64,000 bases of DNA from Flavobacterium sp. ALJ2 (GTDB lineage Bacteria > Bacteroidota > Bacteroidia > Flavobacteriales > Flavobacteriaceae), in NCBI RefSeq assembly GCF_015594725.1, contig NZ_JADNRC010000004.1, positions 230,538 to 294,537 on the forward strand. The letters run 5' to 3'. Every line of letters starts with the position of its first letter. The stretch's first letter is position 1. Positions 32,705-42,389 of the stretch are shown piece by piece. Under the pieces are notes generated by a model that saw only the letters and a list, made by a program, of their open reading frames with translations, was not told the DNA's origin and made no database searches. The position numbers and the translations under genes were made by a program.

Positions 32705-33544
32705 ATGACAACAAAAATTGCAATACAAGGTATTAAAGGTTCATTTCATCATCAGGTAGTGAATGAGTATTTCGTTGAAAACGTGGATATTGACGAGTGT
32801 TTGTCATTCGAAGAATTAATTGATAGCGTACTTTCTGGAAAATCAGATCAGGCTGTAATGGCTATCGAAAACTCAATTGCGGGGCCAATTATTCCGAATT
32901 ATGCGTTGATAGATAAAAATAATTTACACATAATTGGAGAGCATTATTTAAATATTAGTCAAAATTTAATGGCGCTAAAAGGTCAAAAAATAGAGGATAT
33001 TACAGAAGTTCATTCGCACCCAATGGCATTATTACAATGTATGGATTTCCTGAAAAAATATCCAAATATTAAATTAGTAGAGGATAAAGATACTGCTGAA
33101 ACAGCAAGAAGAATCCAACAGAAACAATTAAGAGGTATTGCTGCAATAGCAAGTAAAACAGCTTCGGTGATGTATGATTTAGAGATTCTGGCGCCAGAAA
33201 TTCAGACAATCAAAAACAATATGACTCGTTTTGTGATTATTAAGAAAGAAAATTCTTTTTTACCAAAAAATGAAATCAACAGAGCCTCAATTAAATTCGA
33301 ATTAAATCATAAAAGAGGAAGTCTGGCAGCAGTTTTAAACGTAATGAGCGATTGCAAACTGAATTTAACAAAGATTCAATCGTTGCCAAAAATAGAAACA
33401 CCTTGGAAATATTCTTTTTTCGTAGATGTAACTTTTGAAGATTACGAAGATTACGCAAAAGCAAAACGATTAACAGAGATAATGGCAGAGTATTTTAAAG
33501 TTTTAGGAGAATATAAAAATACAAAACCTTTAAGCGGGGCATAA
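32705..33544 (+). CDS. pheA: Prephenate dehydratase
   Basis: 279 aa. Converts prephenate to phenylpyruvate, the committed step to Phe. The PDT domain has AIENSIAGPIIPNY (residues about 58-72) and the catalytic NNMTRFVII (Thr-Arg-Phe) near 175. The C-terminal ACT domain (about 190-279) reads TKIQSLPKIETPWKYSFFVDV, where the usual Phe-binding ESRP motif is QSLP. No chorismate mutase is fused; the mutase is encoded at 35727 in the same operon. First gene behind the Phe attenuator. Confidence 0.93.
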   Translation: MTTKIAIQGIKGSFHHQVVNEYFVENVDIDECLSFEELIDSVLSGKSDQAVMAIENSIAGPIIPNYALIDKNNLHIIGEHYLNISQNLMALKGQKIEDITEVHSHPMALLQCMDFLKKYPNIKLVEDKDTAETARRIQQKQLRGIAAIASKTASVMYDLEILAPEIQTIKNNMTRFVIIKKENSFLPKNEINRASIKFELNHKRGSLAAVLNVMSDCKLNLTKIQSLPKIETPWKYSFFVDVTFEDYEDYAKAKRLTEIMAEYFKVLGEYKNTKPLSGA

Positions 33545-33625
33545 GATCAGAAAATAGAAAGTTAGAAAGTCAATAGAGAAAGCATACAGCTAAAAGCCAA
33601 AGCTGAAAAAATATAAAACAGAACC

Positions 33626-34771
33626 ATGATCACAACAGCAAAAAGATTAGATGTCGTAGAGGAATACTACTTTTCTTCAAAACTTAGAGAAGTAAGACAG
33701 CTACAATCAGAAGGCAAGCCAATTATCAATATGGGAATTGGAAGTCCAGATTTAAATCCTTCTAAAGCAGTTATCGAAGCAATAGTTTCGGCAATGCAAG
33801 ATGAAAATGCACATCAATACCAAAGTTATCAGGGATTGCCAGAATTAAGAAAAGGAATGGCCGATTTTTACCAGAATAATTACGGTGTTGCTTTAAATCC
33901 CGCTAATGAGATTTTGCCATTAATGGGATCTAAAGAAGGGATTATGCATATTTCATTGGCTTTTCTGAATGAAGGAGATCATGTTTTAATTCCAAATCCA
34001 GGATATCCAACGTATACTTCGGTAACCAATTTGGTTGGAGCAGTTCCGGTTTATTATGATTTGAAAGAAAATACTAATTGGGAGCCAAATTTTGAAGCTT
34101 TAGAAAAATTAGATCTGTCGAAAGTAAAGATTATGTGGTTGGGTTATCCTCACATGCCTACAGGAGCAAGAGGAAGTTTAGAGTTATTTGAAAAATTGGT
34201 TGCTTTTGCTAAAAAACACAACATTTTATTGATTAATGATAATCCGTATAGTTTTGTTTTGAATGATAAACCGATGAGTTTATTACAAGTAGAAGGAGCA
34301 AAGGATGTAGCATTAGAACTGAATTCATTGAGTAAGACCTTTAATATGGCAGGATGGAGAGTTGGAATGGTTTTAGGTAACGCTGCGGTGATTGATGCAG
34401 TTTTGAAAGTGAAAAGTAACATGGATAGCGGGATGTTTTACGGAATCCAGAAAGGAGCTATTGCAGCATTAAATTGTGATGAATCATGGTTTGAAGAGCA
34501 GAATGTGATTTACAGACGTCGTCGTGAACTGACCGATAAGCTAGCCGAAAAATTGGGTTGTAAAGTATATGCTGAAGGAGTTGGATTATTTGTTTGGGCA
34601 AAATTACCAGAAGGTATAGCATCAGCAGAAGATTTTATCAATCAGATATTATATGAGAAGCATATTTTTATTACACCAGGAACTATTTTTGGTAGTAACG
34701 GAGAAGGATACATAAGGTTTTCACTTTGCGTAAAAGAAGAAAAAATACAAGAAGCAATAGATAGATTTTAA
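33626..34771 (+). CDS. Class I/II aminotransferase, probably aromatic
   Basis: 381 aa PLP enzyme of the aspartate/aromatic aminotransferase fold. The PLP lysine is in LNSLSKTFNMAGWRVGMVLG (SKTFNMAGWR), with the NPGYPTY loop near residue 130 and a C-terminal R in YIRFSLCVKEEKI. It probably transaminates phenylpyruvate and 4-hydroxyphenylpyruvate to Phe and Tyr given its place between pheA and tyrA. This lies 81 nt after pheA. Confidence 0.85.
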   Translation: MITTAKRLDVVEEYYFSSKLREVRQLQSEGKPIINMGIGSPDLNPSKAVIEAIVSAMQDENAHQYQSYQGLPELRKGMADFYQNNYGVALNPANEILPLMGSKEGIMHISLAFLNEGDHVLIPNPGYPTYTSVTNLVGAVPVYYDLKENTNWEPNFEALEKLDLSKVKIMWLGYPHMPTGARGSLELFEKLVAFAKKHNILLINDNPYSFVLNDKPMSLLQVEGAKDVALELNSLSKTFNMAGWRVGMVLGNAAVIDAVLKVKSNMDSGMFYGIQKGAIAALNCDESWFEEQNVIYRRRRELTDKLAEKLGCKVYAEGVGLFVWAKLPEGIASAEDFINQILYEKHIFITPGTIFGSNGEGYIRFSLCVKEEKIQEAIDRF

Positions 34772-34816
34772 AACTAAAAGTTGTTAGAAATGAAAAAGAC
34801 ACAGTTGGACAGCAGG

Positions 34817-34834
34817 TTTCGATAGTTATCGGGA
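34817..34834. repeat. Short palindromic repeat (diverged copy)
   Basis: TTTCGATAGTTATCGGGA between the aminotransferase and tyrA is a near copy of the perfect palindrome CCCGATAGCTATCGGG at 63708-63723, a small interspersed element. It does not interrupt any gene. Confidence 0.4.
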
Positions 34835-34856
34835 AGCTTCAAATAAAAAATAAAAA

Positions 34857-35714
34857 ATGAATATACACGTAATAGGAATAGGGTTAATAGGTGGTTCAAT
34901 GGTTTTAGATATCAAAGAATTATATCCAAATGCTACTATTTACGGAATTGATAATAACGAGGAGCATCTGCAAGAAGCAATTGCATTAGGAGTTATTGAT
35001 AAAGCGTCGACTTTTGATGATTTGGGAACTGCCGATTTTGTGATTGTTTCAGTTCCGGTAGATGTTGCGCTTTCCGTTTTACCTAAAGTTCTAGATGTAA
35101 TTGGCGAAAAGACAATAGTTTTTGAAGTAGGTTCTACCAAAAAACCAATTTGCGAAGCAGTAGTAAATCATCCTAGAAGAAGAAATTTTATAGCAACACA
35201 TCCAATTGCAGGAACAGAATTCTCTGGGCCTTCAGCAGCAATAAAAGGACTTTTCAAAGGGAAAACGAATATTATTTGCGAGGTAGAAAAAACTACTTTT
35301 AAATTACAAGAAAAGGCTTTACAGCTTTTTACAGCAATAGGAATGCGGATACGATATATGGATCCAACATCGCATGATAAGCATATTGCATATGTGTCGC
35401 ATTTGTCTCACATCAGTTCGTTTATGCTAGGAAAGACAGTTATCAATAAAGAGAAAGACGAACAAGATATTTTTGATATGGCGGGAAGTGGATTTGAAAG
35501 TACCGTACGGTTGGCAAAAAGTTCACCAGCAATGTGGACGCCAATTTTTAAACAAAATAAAAAACAGGTAATTGAAACCCTGGAAGAATATATATCAAAT
35601 CTTACCCAGTTTAAAGATCTACTGGTTGCAGATGATTATAATGCCATTTATGAAGAAATGGAAAGCGTGAATAAAATAAAAGAAATATTAAACGGAATTA
35701 CTATTAAAAAATAA
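34857..35714 (+). CDS. tyrA: Prephenate dehydrogenase
   Basis: 285 aa NAD(P)-dependent enzyme converting prephenate to 4-hydroxyphenylpyruvate. Rossmann GIGLIGGS is at residues 7-14; THPIAGTEFSGP near residue 116 and HDKHIAYVSHLSHISSF near 176 are catalytic and substrate-binding signatures (His in THPIAGTE). No ACT or mutase domain is attached. Third gene of the operon. Confidence 0.92.
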   Translation: MNIHVIGIGLIGGSMVLDIKELYPNATIYGIDNNEEHLQEAIALGVIDKASTFDDLGTADFVIVSVPVDVALSVLPKVLDVIGEKTIVFEVGSTKKPICEAVVNHPRRRNFIATHPIAGTEFSGPSAAIKGLFKGKTNIICEVEKTTFKLQEKALQLFTAIGMRIRYMDPTSHDKHIAYVSHLSHISSFMLGKTVINKEKDEQDIFDMAGSGFESTVRLAKSSPAMWTPIFKQNKKQVIETLEEYISNLTQFKDLLVADDYNAIYEEMESVNKIKEILNGITIKK

Positions 35715-35726
35715 ACTAAAGAAAAG

Positions 35727-36809
35727 ATGGAAAATAAGAAAGAAATGAGAAATTGGTTAGAGGCATTCAAATTAGATCATCCACTAGTAATAGCAGGACC
35801 TTGTAGTGCTGAAACTGAAGAGCAGGTGTTGAAAATTGCACATGAATTAAAAAACTCTGATGTGAGTATATTCAGAGCTGGAATCTGGAAACCAAGAACA
35901 CGTCCAGGAGGATTTGAAGGTGTAGGAGAAATTGGTTTGAAATGGTTACAAAAAGCTAAAGCAGAAACTGGTTTACTAATGGGAACTGAAGTTGCGACTG
36001 CTGCACATTGTAAATTGGCTTTGGAACATGATATTGATGTTTTATGGGTTGGAGCTCGTACAACAGCAAATCCATTTGCAGTTCAGGAAATTGCAGATAC
36101 TCTTAAAGGAACAGATAAAATCGTTTTGATTAAAAACCCTGTTAACCCAGATTTATCTTTGTGGTTAGGTGGTGTTGAACGTTTACATATGGCGGGAATC
36201 GAAAAACTAGGAGTTATACACAGAGGGTTTTCGACTTACGAAAAAACAAAATACAGAAATATTCCAGAATGGCAGATTGCTATCGAATTACAAAATAAAT
36301 TCCCTGATTTGCCTTTAATTATTGACCCATCTCATATTACAGGAGACCGCAAAATGATTCTTGAAGTTACTCAAGAGGCTTTGGATTTAAATTATGACGG
36401 TATGATTATCGAAACTCATACTGATCCTGATAATGCTTGGAGTGATGCTGCACAACAAGTTACACCAGATACTTTGAAACAAATTTTCAAAGATTTGAGA
36501 GTAAGAAAAACGGATGATAAAACAGATGAGTATAGCCAAAAAATGTCGAAATTAAGAGCTAATATCGATGTTCTAGATGCTAATTTATTAGATTTATTAG
36601 GGAAACGTATGAAAGTTGCAGACGAAATTGGTCAGGTGAAAAAAAATGCAAACGTTGCTATTCTTCAAAATAACCGTTGGAACGAAATTTTAGGAAAAAT
36701 GATTCTGGAAGGGGAGAAAAAAGGATTGTCGGAAGAGTTTGTGCTTAAAATGTTTAAAGCTATTCACCAAGAAAGTATCAGTCACCAAGAGAGAATTCTT
36801 AATGCATAA
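35727..36809 (+). CDS. Bifunctional DAHP synthase / chorismate mutase
   Basis: 360 aa. Residues about 15-260 are the AroA(G)-type DAHP synthase with AGPCSAETEEQ, WKPRTRPGGFEG and IDPSHITGDR motifs, joining PEP and erythrose 4-phosphate. Residues about 270-360 are a chorismate mutase helical bundle (SKLRANIDVLDANLLDLLGK, KKNANVAILQNNRW) converting chorismate to prephenate. This fusion is typical of Bacteroidetes and supplies the mutase that pheA and tyrA lack. It starts 12 nt after tyrA and the operon ends at the terminator 36915-36954. Confidence 0.92.
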   Translation: MENKKEMRNWLEAFKLDHPLVIAGPCSAETEEQVLKIAHELKNSDVSIFRAGIWKPRTRPGGFEGVGEIGLKWLQKAKAETGLLMGTEVATAAHCKLALEHDIDVLWVGARTTANPFAVQEIADTLKGTDKIVLIKNPVNPDLSLWLGGVERLHMAGIEKLGVIHRGFSTYEKTKYRNIPEWQIAIELQNKFPDLPLIIDPSHITGDRKMILEVTQEALDLNYDGMIIETHTDPDNAWSDAAQQVTPDTLKQIFKDLRVRKTDDKTDEYSQKMSKLRANIDVLDANLLDLLGKRMKVADEIGQVKKNANVAILQNNRWNEILGKMILEGEKKGLSEEFVLKMFKAIHQESISHQERILNA

Positions 36810-36914
36810 TTCGGTTTAAACCATATAAGAGGTATAAGTTCATATTAAGGATTTGTAAGCACTAAACTTAAATGGTTTTATATTACTTAAATGGTTAATA
36901 ATTCTCGAAAATAG

Positions 36915-36954
36915 AATCTTCATCACTTTTAAGAAAGTGGTGGAGATTTTTTTA
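36915..36954 (+). terminator. Terminator of the aromatic operon
   Basis: A 15-bp stem with two G-U pairs (AATCTTCATCACTTT against AAAGTGGTGGAGATT), loop TAAG, then a T run. About 105 nt past the stop codon at 36807-36809. Confidence 0.85.
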
Positions 36955-37074
36955 ATTTATACTTAAGATCAAAAACTTTGAACTTTAAACTTTAAACGAA
37001 AAACAATCATTTATCTTTGCAAAGAATTTAGTTTTGAATCCAAAAGCTGAAATCTGAATATCTAAAATTAAAAA

Positions 37075-38052
37075 ATGACAGGAACCGTTTACAAATCTAC
37101 AGGGAGTTGGTACACCGTAAAATCCGAAAGTGGTGATTTTATAGAGTGTAGAATGAAAGGAAAGTTTAGGATGAAAGGTATTAAGAGTACCAATCCTATA
37201 GCTGTAGGTGATGTTGTGGATTATGAACTCGAAGAAAGTTCAGATACTGTAACAGGAACGATTCATAATATTCACGAAAGAAAGAATTATATCGTTCGTA
37301 AATCCGTGAATTTATCTCATCAGATGCATATTATTGCATCTAATATTGATTGTGTATTTTTATTAGTAACAATTAATAATCCACCAACAACATTTAATTT
37401 TATCGACCGCTTTTTGGTTACTGCCGAGGCATATGGTATTGAAACTGTTTTGATTTTTAATAAAATTGATACTTTTGATGAAGCTACGCTTGATGAGCAA
37501 TTGTATATGCAGTATGTATACGAGCAAGTAGGATACAAATGTTTGCGTATTTCATCGACAGAAGGGAAAGGTGTTGAGGAATTAAAGGGAATGATGATTG
37601 GTAAGGTAACGATGTTCTCTGGGCATTCAGGAGTTGGTAAATCAACTCTAGTAAATGCGATGGAGCCTAGTTTGCATCTTAAAACAAAAATGATTTCGAC
37701 TGCAAGTAAACAAGGACAACATACAACAACATTTGCAGAAATGTTTGACTTGTCTTTTGGTGCACGTATTATTGATACACCAGGAATTAAAGGCTTTGGT
37801 ATTGTTGATATGGAAAAAGAAGAAGTTAGTGGTTATTTCCCTGAATTTTTTAAATTAAAGGATCAGTGTAAATTTAATAACTGCTTGCATAAAGACGAAC
37901 CTCATTGTGCTATAAAAGCAGCTCTGGAGAGAGATGAGATTGCTTGGTCACGTTACAATAGTTATCTTAAAATTCTAGAAGGCGAAGACGAACATTATCG
38001 TACAGATATTTATAATGATGATCGTGCCGCCAGCGATGAAACAAGAAAGTAA
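37075..38052 (+). CDS. rsgA: Ribosome small-subunit GTPase RsgA
   Basis: 325 aa circularly permuted GTPase in 30S subunit maturation. An N-terminal OB fold (residues about 1-70) is followed by the G4 motif NKID, then the P-loop GHSGVGKST, the switch DTPGIKGFG and a C-terminal zinc site CKFNNCLHKDEPHC. The order G4 before G1 is diagnostic. A TATCTTTG -7 element lies at 37012-37019. First gene of a same-strand run with dtd and a MazG-like gene. Confidence 0.94.
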   Translation: MTGTVYKSTGSWYTVKSESGDFIECRMKGKFRMKGIKSTNPIAVGDVVDYELEESSDTVTGTIHNIHERKNYIVRKSVNLSHQMHIIASNIDCVFLLVTINNPPTTFNFIDRFLVTAEAYGIETVLIFNKIDTFDEATLDEQLYMQYVYEQVGYKCLRISSTEGKGVEELKGMMIGKVTMFSGHSGVGKSTLVNAMEPSLHLKTKMISTASKQGQHTTTFAEMFDLSFGARIIDTPGIKGFGIVDMEKEEVSGYFPEFFKLKDQCKFNNCLHKDEPHCAIKAALERDEIAWSRYNSYLKILEGEDEHYRTDIYNDDRAASDETRK

Positions 38053-38147
38053 AATAGTCTAAAGTAAAATTTATCTGGACTTTAAGTTTATTATAAATAT
38101 TTCTACGAAATGAATTCACAATTAACTATTCATAATCCACCATTATT

Positions 38148-38600
38148 TTGAGAGTTGTCCTTCAAAGAGTTTCTTCAGCTTCGGTAGTGGTTGATGGTAA
38201 TAAAGTAGCCGATATCCAAAAAGGGTTACTTGTTTTTGTTGGTATTGAAGATGCCGATATACAGGAAGATATTGATTGGTTAGCTGGAAAAATAACCAAA
38301 ATCAGAATTTTTAACGATGAAAATGATGTCATGAACTGTTCTGTTCAGGATATTAATGGCGAAATCATAGTTGTTAGCCAGTTTACACTTCATGCAGGTA
38401 CTAAAAAAGGGAATCGACCATCTTACATAAAAGCGTCAAAACCCGATATTGCGATTCCGCTATATGAAAATTTTGTAGCTACTTTGGAAAAGGAATTTGG
38501 AAATAAAATTCAGACAGGAATTTTTGGTGCAGATATGAAAATCAGTCTGTTAAATGACGGTCCTGTAACAATAATAATGGATAGTAAGAATAGAGAGTAA
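38148..38600 (+). CDS. dtd: D-aminoacyl-tRNA deacylase
   Basis: 150 aa. Starts with TTG at 38148: no ATG exists in frame near it, and the N-terminus MRVVLQRVSSASVVVDG is the conserved start of this family. The active-site motif VSQFTLHAGTKKGNRPSY (about residues 76-93) contains the catalytic SQF-TL, and the later NDGPVTIIMDS is the second GP-motif. It hydrolyses D-Tyr and other D-amino acids from tRNA. Confidence 0.92.
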   Translation: MRVVLQRVSSASVVVDGNKVADIQKGLLVFVGIEDADIQEDIDWLAGKITKIRIFNDENDVMNCSVQDINGEIIVVSQFTLHAGTKKGNRPSYIKASKPDIAIPLYENFVATLEKEFGNKIQTGIFGADMKISLLNDGPVTIIMDSKNRE

Positions 38601-38626
38601 AATTTACTTCTTAAAAGAATATAAAA

Positions 38627-38953
38627 ATGGATTTAAAAAATGCCCAACTAGACGTTGATACTTGGATAAAAGAACACGGAGTTCGCTATTTTAACGAATT
38701 AACAAATATGGCTCAGCTTACAGAAGAAGTAGGAGAAGTAGCCAGAATTATTGCGCGTCGTTACGGAGAACAATCAGAAAAAGAAAGTGATAAGAATAAA
38801 GACCTTGGTGAAGAATTAGCCGATGTGGTTTTTGTAGTTTTATGTTTAGCGAATCAAACAGGAATTGATCTTCAGGCAGCTTTTGATAAGAAAATGGATT
38901 TGAAATCTATTCGAGACAAAGACCGTCATAAAAACAACGATAAACTAAAATAA
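38627..38953 (+). CDS. MazG-like nucleotide pyrophosphohydrolase
   Basis: 108 aa all-alpha NTP-PPase. LTEEVGEVARIIARRYGE (about residues 32-49) and LGEELADVVFVVLCLAN (65-81) supply the acidic ExxE and ExxD metal ligands. It cleaves nucleoside triphosphates to monophosphates, likely a house-cleaning role. It lies 26 nt after dtd, probably co-transcribed. Confidence 0.88.
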   Translation: MDLKNAQLDVDTWIKEHGVRYFNELTNMAQLTEEVGEVARIIARRYGEQSEKESDKNKDLGEELADVVFVVLCLANQTGIDLQAAFDKKMDLKSIRDKDRHKNNDKLK

Positions 38954-39033
38954 TGTGATAAGTTAGAGCAAAGCTTTGGAGTATCCTTTTTTTAAAATAA
39001 ATTTACCGAAACGCATAAAATAACTACCCTACA

Positions 39034-40263
39034 ATGAATTTACTATTAAAAACATCACAAGCTAATTTACAAGGACAAATTGCAGTAACTGGCTCAAAAA
39101 GTGAAACCAATCGACTGTTATTGCTAAAAGCGTTGTTTCCGAATATTAGTTTGGCAAACACATCAAATTCAGATGATAGTGAAGTAATGCAAAAAGCATT
39201 AGTAGGTAATGAAGAAATAGTAGATATCCATCATGCAGGAACAGCAATGCGTTTTTTAACAGCATATTTTGCTATTAACGAAGGTAGAGAAGTAGTAATC
39301 ACGGGTTCAAGCAGAATGCAAGAACGTCCTATAAAAATTCTTGTTGAAGCTCTGGCTCAGCTAGGAGTGCAGATCTCATACCAAAAAGACGAAGGCTATC
39401 CTCCAATTCGTATCAAAGGAAAGAAAATAACAGCTTCAAAAGTTACATTAGCTGCCAATGTGAGCAGTCAATATATCTCAGCATTATTGCTTGTAGCACC
39501 TAAATTAGAAAATGGTTTAGAACTTACATTAGAAGGAGAAATTACTTCTATACCTTATATTAAAATGACTTTGGCTTTACTTAATGATTTAGAAATTCAA
39601 ACTAGTTTTGAAGGAAACGTAATCAAAGTGTATCCAAAAACTGAGGTGGTTACAAAAGAAATGGTTGTAGAGTCAGATTGGAGCTCAGCCTCCTACTTTT
39701 TTAGCTTGGTAGCTCTTGCCGACACAGCTTCAATCACACTCAGTAGTTATAAAGAAAATAGTTTACAAGGAGATTCAGCATTGGTATCACTTTATGAGAG
39801 AATGGGAGTTCAAACTACCTTTCAGGATAATAAGATGACTTTGGTTAAATTACCAGATTTTAAATTTGAAACTGTAAACTTTGAATTAAATAATACTCCA
39901 GATATTGCGCAAACTATTGTAGTTACTTGCCTAGGTTTAGGAATAGGTTGTCATTTAACGGGTTTACATACTTTAAAAATTAAAGAAACAGATAGATTAG
40001 AAGCCTTAAGAATTGAACTAACCAAATTGGGAGCTGCTATTTCGGTAACGAATGATAGTTTGACACTTGTTGCTACGAATACAATAAAACCAAATGTAAA
40101 AATTGCTACATATAATGACCATCGTATGGCGATGGCATTTGCTCCGCTAGCCTTAAAAGTGCCAATAATCATAGAAGATGCAGGGGTAGTTTCTAAGTCT
40201 TACCCAGATTTTTGGAAAGATTTAACAAATTTAGGGTTTGAGACAACAGAAATAGTTGCGTAA
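39034..40263 (+). CDS. aroA: EPSP synthase
   Basis: 409 aa 5-enolpyruvylshikimate-3-phosphate synthase, joining shikimate 3-phosphate and PEP. AVTGSKSETNRLLLL (about residues 17-31) binds phosphate; GTAMRFLTAY and SRMQERPIKIL are the two family motifs. It carries KETDRLEAL and DHRMAMAFAPLAL in the C-terminal domain. The SSQYISALLL and EVVTK segments are slightly unusual for the bacterial class, but all key residues appear present. It supplies chorismate for the nearby aromatic operon. Confidence 0.92.
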   Translation: MNLLLKTSQANLQGQIAVTGSKSETNRLLLLKALFPNISLANTSNSDDSEVMQKALVGNEEIVDIHHAGTAMRFLTAYFAINEGREVVITGSSRMQERPIKILVEALAQLGVQISYQKDEGYPPIRIKGKKITASKVTLAANVSSQYISALLLVAPKLENGLELTLEGEITSIPYIKMTLALLNDLEIQTSFEGNVIKVYPKTEVVTKEMVVESDWSSASYFFSLVALADTASITLSSYKENSLQGDSALVSLYERMGVQTTFQDNKMTLVKLPDFKFETVNFELNNTPDIAQTIVVTCLGLGIGCHLTGLHTLKIKETDRLEALRIELTKLGAAISVTNDSLTLVATNTIKPNVKIATYNDHRMAMAFAPLALKVPIIIEDAGVVSKSYPDFWKDLTNLGFETTEIVA

Positions 40264-40337
40264 TAAGCAATGTTTACGGCTAAAAGCATCAAAATAGCTT
40301 GAAGTTTGCAATTTTAAACTAAATAAAAGCCAAAAGA

Positions 40338-40370
40338 CTTGACAACGCCTATCTCACAATCGTATATTTG
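40338..40370 (+). promoter_or_regulatory. Promoter of queA
   Basis: CTTG (40338-40341), 21 nt, TATATTTG (40363-40370): an exact TAnnTTTG -7 element, 22 nt before ATG 40392. Confidence 0.55.
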
Positions 40371-40391
40371 CACTCTAAATAAATAGACTAC

Positions 40392-41441
40392 ATGAAATTA
40401 TCTCATTTTCAATTTAATTTACCAAAAGAACTTTTAGCTGAATTTCCAGCTGAAAACAGAGATGAGTCTCGTTTGATGGTAATTGATCGTAAAAAACAAA
40501 CGATAGAGCACAAAATGTTCAAAGATGTAATCAATTACTTTGATGATGGTGATGTTCTTATTTTAAATAATACCAAAGTTTTCCCTGCTCGTTTGTATGG
40601 AAACAAAGAAAAAACTGGAGCAAGAATTGAAGTTTTCTTATTAAGAGAACTTAATTCAGAACAACGTCTTTGGGACGTTTTGGTTGATCCAGCTCGTAAA
40701 ATCCGTATCGGAAATAAATTATACTTTGGTGATGACGATTCGTTGGTTGCTGAGGTTATAGATAATACTACTTCTCGTGGTAGAACATTACGTTTCCTTT
40801 ATGATGGCTCTTACGAAGAATTCAGAAATAAATTAACAGAACTTGGAGAAACTCCAATTCCTAAATACATCAGTAGAGATGTAACTCCAGAAGATGCTGA
40901 AAGGTACCAAACGATATATGCTAAAGAAGAAGGAGCTGTTGCGGCACCAACTGCAGGATTGCATTTCTCGAAGCACCTTTTGAAAAAATTAGAAATAAAA
41001 GGAATAAACTTTGCAGAAGTAACACTTCACGTAGGTTTAGGGACTTTTAATCCAGTTGAAGTTGAAGATTTATCAAAACATAAAATGGATTCTGAAGAGT
41101 TAATCATTACTCCGGAAGCTTGTGAAATTGTTAATAATGCAAAAATAAACAAGAAACGTATTTGTGCAGTAGGAACAACTTCAATGCGTGCTATTGAAAG
41201 TTCTGTTTCATCGCAAAATACATTAAATCCTTTTGAAGGTTGGACAAATAAATTTATTTTCCCTCCTCATGATTTTAGTATTGCAAACTGTATGATTACA
41301 AATTTCCACACACCAAAATCAACATTATTAATGATGATTTCTGCATTTTGTGGACATGATTTAATGAAAAGAGCCTATGACGAAGCTATAAAAGAAGAAT
41401 ATAAATTCTACTCTTATGGTGATGCAATGCTTATTATCTAA
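40392..41441 (+). CDS. queA: S-adenosylmethionine:tRNA ribosyltransferase-isomerase
   Basis: 349 aa enzyme of queuosine synthesis that moves the ribosyl unit of SAM to 7-aminomethyl-7-deazaguanine in tRNA. Signatures are [41 protein letters not shown] and [11 protein letters not shown], then [17 protein letters not shown]. Another queuosine gene, queE, lies at 59679. Ends in the shared terminator 41468-41503. Confidence 0.94.
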   Translation: MKLSHFQFNLPKELLAEFPAENRDESRLMVIDRKKQTIEHKMFKDVINYFDDGDVLILNNTKVFPARLYGNKEKTGARIEVFLLRELNSEQRLWDVLVDPARKIRIGNKLYFGDDDSLVAEVIDNTTSRGRTLRFLYDGSYEEFRNKLTELGETPIPKYISRDVTPEDAERYQTIYAKEEGAVAAPTAGLHFSKHLLKKLEIKGINFAEVTLHVGLGTFNPVEVEDLSKHKMDSEELIITPEACEIVNNAKINKKRICAVGTTSMRAIESSVSSQNTLNPFEGWTNKFIFPPHDFSIANCMITNFHTPKSTLLMMISAFCGHDLMKRAYDEAIKEEYKFYSYGDAMLII

Positions 41442-41467
41442 GAAATATATAATAAGGTTAATTCATA

Positions 41468-41503
41468 AATCTCGCTATTATTTTAATAGCGAGATTTTTT
41501 TTT
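41468..41503. terminator. Bidirectional terminator of queA
   Basis: AATCTCGCTATTA/TAATAGCGAGATT stem (13 bp), TTT loop, then nine T. It also serves the converging gene at 41508. Confidence 0.88.
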
Positions 41504-41507
41504 AAAT

Positions 41508-42242
41508 TTAATTGACCTGATATACTAGTCTTACTGTAATATTAGCAGTTTTGTTTTTAGAAGACGTATTGAATGAGCCTCCATAAGAAAAATCTTCAGA
41601 TGAATTTTGTCCAGTAATTTGGAAAACGCCCATATCAGATTTTTTTAATCTTCCTAAAGTAGCATCTGCATTTTCGGAAATACTTTTGGCCCTGGAGCTA
41701 GCGTCTTTGGTTGCTTCTGCAATCATTTTTATTTTAAGTTCAGCTAGTTTAGTATAATAATATTCAGGAGCATTAGAATAAAATTCAATCCCGGAATTTA
41801 TTAGTTCACTAGATTGTCTGGAAATTTCCTCAATTTTATTTACTTCTTTAGACTGGATAGTTACATTTTGTGTTAATGTAAATCCGGTAAAAACTTGCTG
41901 TTTTGGAGTTCCATTTTCATTATAAGAAGTATCAAAATCCTTATTGAAATCTACAGCCGAAAAAACCATTTCAGAATTTTGGATTCCGTTACTATTTAAG
42001 TAGTTTTTTATTTTATCTCGATCACTATCTAATGAGGCATATGCTTCTTTTAGGGTAAGACTCTTTTTAGAAAACGAGCCACTCCAAACAATTAAATCAG
42101 AAACAAAATCTGTTTTACCTAAACCAGTAACACTAATAGTGTCGTTGTCTTTATTTCTATTTTGAAATGCATTTGAAAATAAATAGGCAGAGATAATTAC
42201 TGCTAAAGAAAGGATAATGATGTTTAAATTTTGTTTCAACAT
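41508..42242 (-). CDS. SIMPL-domain protein
   Basis: 244 aa. One N-terminal hydrophobic segment (residues about 7-27) acts as anchor or signal. The rest is a SIMPL/YggE-like domain (VTGLGKTDFVSDLIVWSGSF, SVTG-type start, then EATKDASSRAKSISENADATLGRL). These periplasmic proteins form oligomers and are linked to oxidative-stress phenotypes in some bacteria; exact role here unknown. Monocistronic. Confidence 0.82.
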   Translation of the reverse strand: MLKQNLNIIILSLAVIISAYLFSNAFQNRNKDNDTISVTGLGKTDFVSDLIVWSGSFSKKSLTLKEAYASLDSDRDKIKNYLNSNGIQNSEMVFSAVDFNKDFDTSYNENGTPKQQVFTGFTLTQNVTIQSKEVNKIEEISRQSSELINSGIEFYSNAPEYYYTKLAELKIKMIAEATKDASSRAKSISENADATLGRLKKSDMGVFQITGQNSSEDFSYGGSFNTSSKNKTANITVRLVYQVN

Positions 42243-42389
42243 AGCTTATAATTTTAAATTGAATTACAATATATCAAACTAATTTTGTTAAAATATATTT
42301 TATTGTATTTATTTTAATATAGGTTTGTGTCTTTTTCCTTTTGCCTGAGTCCTAATTTTTTTCTACATTTACCAAACAAAAATTTAACA

